Assembly (NCBI RefSeq): GCF_030272615.1
Contig: NC_081408.1
Location: 616,588,476-616,652,475 of the forward strand
Direction: 5' to 3'
DNA length: 64,000 bases
From: Cryptomeria japonica
Lineage: Eukaryota > Streptophyta > Pinopsida > Cupressales > Cupressaceae
A program made the translations under genes and the position numbers. Of this stretch, positions 1 to 10,441 are shown in pieces. Positions within the stretch are counted from its first letter, which is position 1. Each line of letters begins with the position of its first letter. Under the pieces are notes generated by a model. That model ran no database searches. It worked only from the letters and a program-made list of their open reading frames with translations, and had not been told where the DNA came from.

Positions 1-2445
1 CATGCTGCTTACCAGATGATAAAAGAATATGCAGATTATGATTTGTGTGAGGCAATGCAGAGTCAGCTAATGTTGAATATGGAATCTATCAATAAGGAAA
101 AAAATTAGAAGTTCAAGTTTGGGCAACTTTTGATTGGTTTGTTTTTCTATTTTCAAAATTTTATTCCTCATATTGGAGAAAATACAATGGTCAAATGATA
201 CACCTGTTTCAACCCAGATTAAGAATAGTATAAAGGCTGTCAAGTACACATTTCCAATTGCTATGAATAGGTATTTTAATGAATTTCAGAAGAAGATGAG
301 TATGAGAATGAGTTTATTAGATGAAGTGGTCAAAAAATTTTAGAATTACATTTGTTTCACAATGACCACCGATTTTTCCCCAATGAAGGCTATAGAACCC
401 AGAGAAGAAGAAATGGAGAAAATGAGCTATGAAGTCAACTATGAATTAATGGTCGGTTATGCCAAAAAAATTTTGGCATCACCTAAGGACACAAACAAGA
501 AGAGATTGGGTACATATCAAGAAATAATTGCACAAACACAACCCAGTAGTGTGAAGGGGAAAACAAATAATGATGATCAAGCAACTTCTGTGTCAACCGG
601 TACTAGAATAACAAGAAGTGTTCAATCCAAGAAGGAATTGGAACCTAAAGTGTCTGCCAAGAAGCCGACTACCACTAGGAAAAGAGGTATACATCTTATC
701 TTACAAGAAGAATATGAGGGAACAGAGTTCGAGGAAGAAAATAAGAAGTTGAAGGGAACTGGTAAGAAATCTAAACCAGTAGGGGAATTACCTAAACAAA
801 ATATTTCTATTGACACTGCATCTTTCAAGCCAATGAGTCATTTTGAGAGGACTCTGAAAGCATTAAAAGAAAGAAATTTAATAATGTAAAGGATTATTTT
901 GATTCTTTTCATGAGATTTGGAAACAAGAATTGGTACCAGAGGTAATCAATTACCTATGTCAATGTATCTAATTACCATATGAAATTCAAAAGGAAATTT
1001 CTAATTCTTTGAATTTAATTTTGGAAAATAAATGGATGATGATCATTGATCAAGATCAAGAGATTGATGATAGAATTTTTGCTCAATACTTTCCAAAATT
1101 ATCTCATGAAGAATTAAAAGGCTTGCTAAAAACAAAGGACAATTTCATACAAGAACGAGGAGATTGAGACTATTGGAAGGAAAAATTCAGGAAGTAGAAG
1201 ATGATACTCATCGATCTACTAATTTTTTTTAGAAAATGAATAAACAATTGAAAAATTATCACAATAAACCTGATTAGACTGAAACCGGAGCTCCATTGGA
1301 ACTGGAAACTAAAGAAATAGTTACAATAGATGAAGTCTACACTGACAAGGATAAGGGTGACACTATTTCACCACCTGTCATATTCTTTGTTGATGAAACT
1401 GAATGTACTAAGGATACTGTTAATATAAACTGACATGAATAATGAGTCGGTTAAGGAAAAAGAATAGGAACCGGATATGGGTAAGGAACAGAAAGCAGAG
1501 GAAGCACCAACTATTGAACAAAGTGTAGGAATGCAACCACCACCGAAAAAAAGGAACGTAATGTTGAAAGTCACATACCACCGGTTATTACACCAACACA
1601 AAAAGAAAAAACAAAGATAGGGAAAGAGAAACCAGAGAAGAAGGCAAAAGAGAAAAATAATGAAGAGAAGAAAACAAAGGAGAAGAACAAAAACTTGATT
1701 GATGATAATGTTTATGGGGACTTCATGAGTACTAAAGGTCCTATAGATATCAAAAATTTGAGTGCCTCTGAATTAATGGAGATTGCTACTACTATGCAAT
1801 CCCGAGGACAAAAGAAGAGGTTGAAAAAGCATAAACAAGAAGCAGAGACCATTCAAACTATTGTTGACATTTTGTCAAGTCTCCTACCGGAGACTGATAC
1901 AGATAATCTATCCACCCCTATTGCTAAGCTTGGACAGTTAGTTGTTGATGCTAGTGAACAACTAAAATCACTTGAAGAGGCCGCTCATTATTTAGTAGAA
2001 AAAGATTACAGGAAGAGAAGGGGAGAACAATTGATTTCAGAAATTGACAAAGGCAAGGTTGCTTTAACAGTGAACAATGATATTTTAAAAATTGGAATAG
2101 AAATTGGCGGTAAGATTTTGGTCACTATATCTAAAGTATCATTATTTTGTTTTGACTTAAAGAAAAAGAGAGAAGATACATAGAAGGAACTAGACATGAT
2201 AAGTGATGCATACATATTAGTACAAGATTCCGTTTTGAATTTTGGTAAATATGTTGATGCCTTACAACACATATTAGAAGTTTATGATTTTGAATAGGTG
2301 AAGCACTATTGATGCTATGGAAGAATTTGCTGCACAGATTTTGACACATGTTGAAATCACTGAGACACTGTTAGAAAAATGGGACAATGACCTTAAACAT
2401 TTGAATTTTCATTTCAGTGATATTTTCTTGAGAATTGCATTCTAA
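1..2445 (+). pseudogene. Decayed charged ORF of an LTR retrotransposon, upstream of its 3' LTR
   Basis: I do not recognise this protein. Coding texture runs from the left edge to a stop near 2445, broken by stops (near 103 and 341) and frameshifts (near 190, 885, the 1140-1690 region and 2300). The clearest pieces are 134-343, which is in frame with 362-889, then 890-1167 in another frame, 1695-2183 and 2305-2445. The start (residues such as FGQLLIGLFFYFQNF) is hydrophobic. The rest is Lys/Glu-rich with likely coiled-coil stretches. It is followed by three AAGGGGGAG-type purine tracts and an LTR, so it sits where the end of pol normally lies in a Copia element. It is either an extra ORF after pol or the sole ORF of a non-autonomous element; the left edge hides which. 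No catalytic motif is visible. Confidence 0.5.
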
Positions 2446-2723
2446 AGACTTCAAAACTCTTATATCTATATATATGAAATTTTTTGATGACAAATTTTGA
2501 TGTAATTTATGTATTTACTTTTCTGTTTGGCATTGTTGTCAAAGGGTGAGTAGAATTAGTTTAAGAGTCAAAATTTTGTATGTACTATTAAGGGGGAGTA
2601 ATGGTCATTTTTGTAATGGCATGCAATTGCTAAGGGGGAGTGTATGTCATGGAGTCAATTTTTGTTTTGCACACTTAGTTGACAATTTTCCTAAGTGTTG
2701 CCATCAATCCCAAAGGGGGAGAA
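2446..2723 (+). other. 3' untranslated segment with purine tracts and polypurine tract
   Basis: AT-rich non-coding sequence holding three AAGGGGGAG-type tracts (near 2590, 2633 and 2713). The last directly abuts the LTR start TGTTGG at 2724 and is the probable polypurine tract that primes plus-strand synthesis. The same triple arrangement precedes the 3' LTR of the Copia element at 39.5-39.7 kb. Confidence 0.6.
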
Positions 2724-3889
2724 TGTTGGCTTTATGATGATTTTTGTATTTGATGACTTCATGTGTTGTCATTGATGACACACATATGTTCTAATTGTCA
2801 TAGTCATCTTAGTATACTAGTTAAGGTAAACCAGTAAGTACTATTGACTCATTTTATTGTTAACCAGTATCATATGTATGAAGAAGTCTAACCGGTATGA
2901 AGATGTCTAAACTGGTGTATGCAGATAACTGGTATATGCATTTAAGTCAATCGGTTTTGATCATTTCTAGAGTTACCCATTTTGAGATGCAGGAGATAAA
3001 GTCAAGGAGAAGCATGGAGAGAATCACCCAGTATGAATTCAAGTGAATCGGTCTATGAGTTTGAAGTGGTCAACACTTAACCGGTATCAGTGTTCTAACT
3101 GGTTTCCCAGTTTGTGTGATGAGTTATCACCGATTGTGATGTGTTACCATCAAATGACACTATGGTGGTGATTTGTGTCATGTTAAGGAAGATTGTCTTG
3201 ATTCATTGAACCTAGGAAATTATGTCAAGGTTTAGGAGCTAGCATGAAATCTAATATCTATAAAAAAACATTGTGATGAGTTATTTCATATAGAAGATAC
3301 AAGTTATGTTATGAGTTGGAGTTGATGCGATTTGTTGAAGGAATTACAGAGTATGTCGGTGATGTAGTAATGTATGCACAAAAAAGGATCAAAACCAGCA
3401 AAAGGTGTTAAGATTATATCATTCCCATTATTGTTCTCTAACAACTACAACAGTAAAATTCCTTAACTGGGTAAGATCTACCAAGATTTATTGTATAAAT
3501 CCTCTAACAAGGTGATTCATTAACTTGGATCTAAATCCTCTACTGAGGTTACCTTTAACCAGGTATAGCTCCTAACAGGGCTTGAGATCTCTAACAAGAT
3601 CTTCTCCTAATAGAGCATTTGTAGACCTTAACCAGTCAGTTATCTATTTCTGCATATAGTTAACTTGTGAGTTCCATCTCACCATGGTTTTTCCCAGCTG
3701 GGTTTTCCACGTATAAATATTTGTTTTATGGTGAATATTTTGATTATGGTGAATGCTTTTAAAACACTTTGGTTTATATGCAAATTCATTGCTAAGCTGG
3801 TTAAATGTTTTTACCGGTCTACAATTAAAGTGTTATTGTTTTTTGTTTCACTGATTCACCCCCCCCTCTCAGTGCTTTATAAGTTTATC
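2724..3889 (+). mobile_element. 3' LTR of a Copia-like element (right end approximate)
   Basis: It starts TGTTGG immediately after the polypurine tract. It carries many copies of a degenerate AACCGGTAT motif (about 2825-3110), and near the end the signature GATTCACCCCCCCC followed by CTCTCAG, also present close to the ends of the LTRs at 26.3, 39.7 and 48.9 kb. The right boundary is uncertain (a CA at 3889 or 3893) because the 5' partner lies outside the window and no target duplication can be checked. Confidence 0.6.
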
Positions 3890-3933
3890 AGGCATAGGGG
3901 TGGGATGTTTTTCATGCCTTCTATGGAAATAGA

Positions 3934-6900
3934 GACCAACCAAGTCTAATCTACAACCCATGGAAGATAAACATAGGGAAGCTAGTGGTCCCAAATGTGT
4001 TTGTGGAGCCAATGATGATTAAGGAATTGGCCAAGAAGTTTGACATCCCGAGCCTCTCTATCACAAACCTCTAGGGACAAGTTATTTTGGACATATATCA
4101 TAAATCTATCGCAAAATGTTTTGGGTTGGATGGGAAAACCATAAAGGGGATCAACAAGCAGGCCTTATTGAAAATGTATGAAAAGAACAAGGGAAGGATA
4201 AGAAGAGAATATCTGCCAATGTTTTTAAGAAATCTCTCCAAGTTCACCCCCAACTACATTTTACGATCCAAGATAGATCCATTTGCAGTGGACAAATTTA
4301 AAACATATTTTATAAGAACATATTATGCCTTGTGCTAGGTCTTGGGAGAGGATTGCAGGCTCACATTGTTGCCAGTAGATTATATGATGCTAGTAGTATT
4401 CACTTAGCATCTGGCTACCAATGTGCTTTATGACTTTGCAACCATTATTTAGACCAATTTATGTGAGAGCCTGGTTAAAGAAAAAGATGAAAAGATTGCA
4501 CTGAATTTCAAGCACTATTATTTGGTGTTCCATCTTCTTTTGTATCAGGATAGGTCAGTGTGGTCCCCAAAGCTAAATATCAAGATGTTGGATCCATAGA
4601 CATGGTTTCCATGGTCAGTTTATAGATGGACACAAGTGTAGGACAAGGGTTCTCAATTTGGAGACTATTGTTTATTCTCTAATTATTTTGTCAATAAGAT
4701 TTTGGATATGCTGAGTGTTGAATTTCCAAGGCTACCTAGACATATAGTTAAAGTGTTTAGAATTCAGGCATGTAGAGCTCCAAATGTACAATATGAAGAG
4801 GGGGCTTTTAGCCACAATTTTGGAGACTTATTTTTCTATCAAGACTGCACCATCATTAGGTGATATGGTTTTGAAGAGGCTCCCCACAAGTTGCCCATTT
4901 TTGTTTCTCCTAGGGTTGCATTCTTAGAAATCATGTGGCAAATGATGTGGGTTGACAAGGATCAAATCCTAGATAGGAAGGGGAGGCATCTCCCTCAAGC
5001 CATTGTATTCAGAGAATTTAAAATTGGTTTTGATAACTTGGAAAAGATCTAAGATTGTTTTGGTCACAAACTACAGATTCAAGGTGGGAATTGCCAGGAA
5101 TTATGACCTTGAGGGGTATATAGGGTACTTAAGGATAAATAAGTTGAAGGAGAGGAACTATCATCATGAATTATATGAAATTAAATTTTTTTTGAGGAAT
5201 GCCCTATCCAGGGAAGTTGTCCAAACAAAGAAAAAATAGGACACGCTGAAGAAAATTGAAAGGGAGAGGATGGAAGAAGATAAGAACTACACATGGCTAC
5301 TCAGAATAGAGTTCCAATCTGATTATTGCAAGGATGATTATCCTTCTCTGGTCTGCAGATAAGATCATCGAAGATGAAATCAAAAGGATAGATACCAAAT
5401 CAAAAGGGCAAAAATTTGAAGAGCATCCTATTGCAGATACCCCCATATTTTCTAAGAAGGGGGTGGTCATCAGGGAAGAGGTGCAACCTGAGTCTTCAAA
5501 GACAACAACTAAGGGTAAAGGGCCAGTGGAAGGTGAACATGGACAAAAGTTAGAGGGGAAGACAAAGGCTTCAAGTTAAAGCACCAAGGGTAAAGGACCG
5601 GTAGTGGGAGAGATCAGAAGGGTGGAGAAAGGTAAAACTAGGATAACATATTTTGTTGATATCCCTGAGATCGATGATCCAAATTTGCCCCCTCCTTCCC
5701 CTCCAAAGGATTTTTTCCATAAAGAGGCACCTGTTGAGAAATTGGATGAAAATGACAAAGCTCTAGTCCCAAGTGTTACTCCAACTAAGGAAGTGGATGA
5801 TGAAAGGGCGGCCGTTGCAAGGGAATTCATGTTAGATGTCAATTTTGTGAATTCCCCAAAGTTTAAGTATTTTTGTCTTAAAGAAAAACTAGCTTCTGGG
5901 GAAGAAGTAAATATTGACCCCAATAACATTCAATGCACCCTCAAGGGATCCAGAGAAATGGTGGCCAATAGTGGCATGATTCTAGTTCCTGAATGGGATC
6001 ACGTGAAACTATTTTTGCTAGACCAAGTTGTTAGGCAAAATGACCCAACGTATGTGAGAATATAAAAACTATGTTTCTGGAGTTAATGTGAATATAAAAG
6101 AATTTTCTATTTGGGCTAGAGGATCAAATGTAAATAGGCCAATTGTTTGTTTTGGGCTAGAGAAGCAGCAGGGAGAAGCAATCGTAATGACAACTAGTGA
6201 CACCACAATAGGAGAGGTTGTTTCTCTGACTTCCCATGCAACACAATTTTCTCAGTTGGTAGTCGAGGACTTACAAGAAAAACATAATGCTTTGAGGGAT
6301 GGTTTAGCCAAGCAGTATCGTGATTATAATTTGTTATTCATTGAGAATTGTAAACTAAAGGAGAAATTAAATAAAGCAGAGGTAGGGACCCCGGGGGGAA
6401 TAAGTCCCGAGGAATTGGAAAGGGCTACCAGAGAGCTTCAAGAGGCTAAGGAAGAAGCCTCCATGACATATTTTAAAATTAGGGGAGATTAATTTTTGAA
6501 GGTATCTGATAGAGTCATGGATAGATTAGAGGAGGTCCATGCCAATTATTCCTCCCTAGCAAAAGTTGACATTGATTTAGATTCCATTCTTTCATTCTTT
6601 TTTCCCACTAAATCTACTTGGATTCTTAAAGGGCAACAACTAAAGGAGGTTCTCCTAGATGATTCACAAAGAAAAGGGAGTGAAGCTAAAGAGATAGAAG
6701 TCACATGGAAGAATTATAATACATTAATCAAAGATCTCCTTGTCATTGAGAAAGAGAAGCAAACAATGAATGATAGATTTGAGTCATTCAAAGGATTGCA
6801 GCGACGGGATATCCCTTCAATTTTGACACCCATGCAACACATTAAAGACTTTGTCTCCTGGCGTGCATAATTTAAAAAGGCTATTTCAGGGGTTCTAGAA

Positions 6901-6960
6901 GCCTTGGAATTAGACTCAGAGTAGGAGGCCTAATACAATACAGTTTTGGATATAATCATG
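3934..6960 (+). pseudogene. Uncharacterised transposon-associated ORF, about 1,000 codons, decayed
   Basis: I do not recognise the family with certainty. One reading direction stays protein-like for 3 kb. 3934-5000 is one frame with several nonsense codons (near 4072, 4336, 4408, 4450, 4599, 4638 and 4860). It shifts near 5010 and again near 5320, then 5334-6065 is open except for one stop at 5577. It shifts again near 6064 and continues to about 6960, with stops at 6490 and 6868. The first third has globular texture (for example FKTYFIRTYYALC, and HYYLVFHLLLYQ beyond a stop). The middle is rich in Pro, Lys and Glu. The last third is probable coiled coil (EELERATRELQEAKEE). The order of globular domain then charged coil resembles plant transposon-associated ORFs and the extra ORF of the LINE at 19-20.8 kb, but homology is only suggested by texture. 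No neighbouring gene explains it. Confidence 0.45.
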
Positions 6961-8503
6961 GATGTTGAGGGGTTGTACCACAAGTTTGTTGTGGAGTAGT
7001 AGGGGTACCAACACAGGAGACTAGGACAACTATGAATAGGCTAGAAGGCCTAAAAACTTTTGAATGGCCAATTGAAAAGATGGAGGGGTGGTACAACAAG
7101 TACCATGTTGTCCTCCAACAAGTCTTAGAAGAAGAAGAAGAGGACTAGTCTCTATTTTTGGAATTTTGTATCCCTTCCTTGTAGGGTTGCTACACCAGAC
7201 AATGACTTCTTAAGAAACAAGGAATGAATGACTAACAAGGAGGGTACCACGCTATCAACAATGACACCTTTTTATGTACTTCTTCCTAGTTAGGGTCTTT
7301 TGACATCTATGCTCATTGGCCTGAAGCTTGTTTCACTCCCTTGTGTCAAAAGGGAATTCAGGGCCTTGAGTACCATTCTGAAAATTTTGTGATCATATGT
7401 ACTAATGAAATGCTTACAAGTAATAGAAGGACATAGTTCTGCAAGAGTATTGCACCACAATTCTATGAATGTACTTGTTTTGACTTGAAGATCAATAAAG
7501 AATACATTCTCTCTTCTATTTTCCTATTGTGTTCATGTGTTGTATGAGTTTCAAATGCTTAGAGTGTTCTAAACTTGTCTATTCTAAATGATTGTGTATG
7601 ATTTGATGGGTTGCATTTGTAGCAAATGAATTAAATTCTATGAAAAAATACTGCAACATCGGATGAACTAGTGTGAGATCGAGTTAAGGTTTTGTTTCTT
7701 GAGTTGAATGTTTACACAAGGCATTTATGTTCAAATATCTCTGGGGGATTAAAACATAAATCTAGTCCTACCACTTAACCATAAGTCAGTGGCTATTTCT
7801 CTAGAGTGTGGGAACCTGTTGATTTGAGTACCAACATTTAGTTTATTGAAGATCAATAGAAGATATCATTTTTTGTTCTGATCTCATTTTGTTGTCCATC
7901 TGTTATATGAGTTTCATATGCTTACAACATTTTCAACTTGTCTTTTCAAATAAAATGTATGTGTGTTGATGGGTTTCATTTGCAGAAAATGAACTAAATT
8001 CTATCAATAACATAGTAACATAATGTGTATGAATAAATATAACATAATGTGTATGAGTTAATTGATCATTCTATTGATAAATTGAATTGTTTTAACACTT
8101 AATTGTTGTTGCAATATCAATTGTATAAGAAAATGATTATTACTTCTATATTTAATTAAGTTTTCCTTCTTTGTGTATGAGTTTAATGTTCCTTTGTCTG
8201 AAACCCAATATCCTCCCAAGAAGAAGTCATGGTCTTATGGATTCATACATGTAGCATCTGACCTTTTCAATGAGTTTTATTATGGTTACAATGAATGTAC
8301 TTTGCAAAGTCAGTGGGCATTCAAATTTTTAAGAACATGACATCCTTATTTTTATCAATTGATATGCATTAGTAATGACATTGAATCACATACATAAAAT
8401 CTTATTTCAAGGATATCAATGTCACATCGAGTTTGTGAATGACACCACACTTCATCAATTTTTTTATTATAACATGTTGTTGTAAAGGAAAGATAGAAAG
8501 AAC
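6961..8503. other. Non-coding stretch with an internal duplication
   Basis: No supportable gene. The AT-rich sequence contains an imperfect direct duplication of about 160 bp (listed separately). The remainder shows no coding texture, RNA gene or element boundary. Confidence 0.6.
7487..8006 (+). repeat. Imperfect direct duplication (7487-7645 and 7848-8006)
   Basis: Two segments of about 160 bp share a common order of blocks: GAAGATCAATA, then ATATGAGTTTCA-like, AACTTGTCTAT-like, GATGGGTT.CATTTG and AAATTCTAT, separated by about 200 bp of unrelated sequence. Identity is perhaps 70-75% by eye. The cause is unknown; it may be an old segmental or transposon-internal duplication. Confidence 0.5.
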
Positions 8504-8599
8504 TAATATAACATGTCGCGTTATTGTGATTTATGTAATTTAACGTATCGTGTTAGTGTAATGTATGTAATATAACATATCATGTTACTCTAATGTATG
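8504..8599 (+). repeat. 32-bp tandem repeat, three copies
   Basis: Units 8504-8535, 8536-8567 and 8568-8599 are each exactly 32 bp and share TAAT.TAAC.T..CGTGTTA-like cores ending in TATG. The copies differ mainly by transitions, and CG dinucleotides in the first two become CA in the third. Confidence 0.75.
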
Positions 8600-9353
8600 C
8601 AATATATGGACTAGTGGTGTGATGTCTCTATTGATATTATTTTTTATATACATGGATTGATTTTTAATTCTTATTAATAATGCAGGAAACATTGAAGTTT
8701 GACATGTAGGTTGCACATGCAAGAAAACAAAATAAAAATGGACCAATCTAACTATAAATAAATATTCAGTCACAAAAACTGTAGGAGAATACCAAAAATA
8801 TAAATTTTGTCCACGAAAATATACCATCATGTCCCTCTGTAAATATAAATTTCAATGGTTTTAATAAAATACATAGTCATACAACCAAGAAAGATATGTC
8901 AAATTTATGGGAGAGACCTCCTTAGTGATGATAATCTTCTTTCAATCCTCGTAAACCTCATCGATGGGTGGGGAATATTTTTTCCTGTGAAGAGGTGGGT
9001 ATAATCCAAAACCACCAGATTGGTGGGAAAAAGGGAACTTGCAGTAGCAACATCATCCGGGTGTGGGAGTTGGACCCATCCCCTCTGTGGATATGAATCT
9101 CAGCTGATGGTGCACATTATGTGCACCCTTGAGAGAGCCCTAGGATGGTTGTCAAAGGGTGTGAAAATGGGCCATATCACCCTATATATTTTGGTCCACC
9201 TCTAAAGACATAACGAAAAGAATAGTTCTGTGTACCCATTATCATTTCCGTGTACATTGACTTGCCATCCAATGCTAAGGCAAGCATGCTTCGTTATCTA
9301 TGTAGCCTCTTGGCTATGCTCTTCCATATGTCCCTATAACCTACACATTCATC
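8600..9353. other. Non-coding stretch, nothing recognised
   Basis: AT-rich sequence with only short chance ORFs; I see no domain, element end or RNA gene. Confidence 0.5.
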
Positions 9354-9524
9354 CAACAAGAGTGCTTGTTATTTAACAATGCCATTCAATAAATGCAATA
9401 AATATTCCTACAATAAGTGTGTCAGTTATTTAACTAAACCATTCAATAATTGTAAGACATATTCATACAATAAGAGTCTTGCTTATTTAACCATAGCATT
9501 CAATAAATATGATACATATAGGCA
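9354..9524 (+). repeat. 57-bp tandem repeat, three copies
   Basis: Units 9354-9410, 9411-9467 and 9468-9524 are each 57 bp. Shared blocks are CAA.AAG.GT, TTATTTAAC.A, and CATTCAATAA in the middle. Divergence of roughly a quarter suggests an old array. It lies about 0.9 kb beyond the C-terminal end of the MULE transposase pseudogene. Confidence 0.75.
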
Positions 9525-10212
9525 CAATACTGAAAAATAAAGTAGCTGAATCAAAATTACAACCTCCTCCTATCGTTGTTGGTGTACATGGTTGGCATTT
9601 CTTTGTAGAAGGTGAACAAATATCTAAAAGGCACCCGCTCAGAAAGATACAATGTGTAAAAGCATTGGGGACAATAATACAAAGCATTATAACAATATTA
9701 CAATAAACAAATCCAGTCCATATTACTAAACATGTTGAACAATAAAAAGCTAAACATGGAGCTAAGAAAAATGTAGTACGAAGGTAATGACTGACACATG
9801 GTTTAAAATACGATATAGATAAAATAGAGATCACCACCTCTCACGCAAAGTGAGACACAAAAGTTTCATGGTCAAAGCAACATAATGCGACATGTCATTC
9901 GTTGCAAAAAATGTACTGAGTGACCTCTATAGCACACATTAGTTATTGACACGAATATGAAAATGTCATGTAATCATCCACAGATATGGAAGGTATATAT
10001 AAACAAAGCATATCCAAATCTCAACCAATAATACCAATGTTGTGTTAGCGAGGGACATTTTGTGATCCTTTTTCGGATTGAGCAAAGTCAAAAGCCAATC
10101 ATCAGTGAGGACTCCTCTGCCCAGATGTTGAGGGTGTAGTGAATATTGTCATGCCTGTCTGTGGTCCACTTTCACCAATTGCGAAATAGAACTACTAAGT
10201 AAGCATGTGGAC
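9525..10212. other. Non-coding stretch between two tandem arrays
   Basis: No supported gene. It may be the terminal or subterminal part of the adjacent MULE, but no terminal inverted repeat could be assigned. Confidence 0.4.
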
Positions 10213-10441
10213 CATTGACCCTTTTGTCTTAAACATGGCAAATTATTGACCATTTTGTCTTTAACATAGCAGATTATTATAATTTTTCATCTTAAACATG
10301 ACAGATTATTGACCATTTTGTGTTTAACATGGTAGATTATTGATAATTTTCATATTAAACATGGTAGATTATTGACCTTTTTTTGTCTTCAACATGACAA
10401 ATTATTGACCATTTTGTCTTACACATGGAAAATTATTGACA
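10213..10441 (+). repeat. 31-33-bp tandem repeat, about seven copies
   Basis: Successive units begin ATTGACCATTTTGTCTT and continue AAACATGGCAGATT, with small length changes. Copies begin near 10214 and recur to about 10441, where an eighth is cut after ATTGACATG. The array abuts the 3' end of the minus-strand transposase pseudogene. Confidence 0.75.

Noticed and set aside
8504-10441. Tandem arrays considered as a CRISPR array
   Set aside because: Units are contiguous and diverged, without unique spacers, in an evident plant genome.
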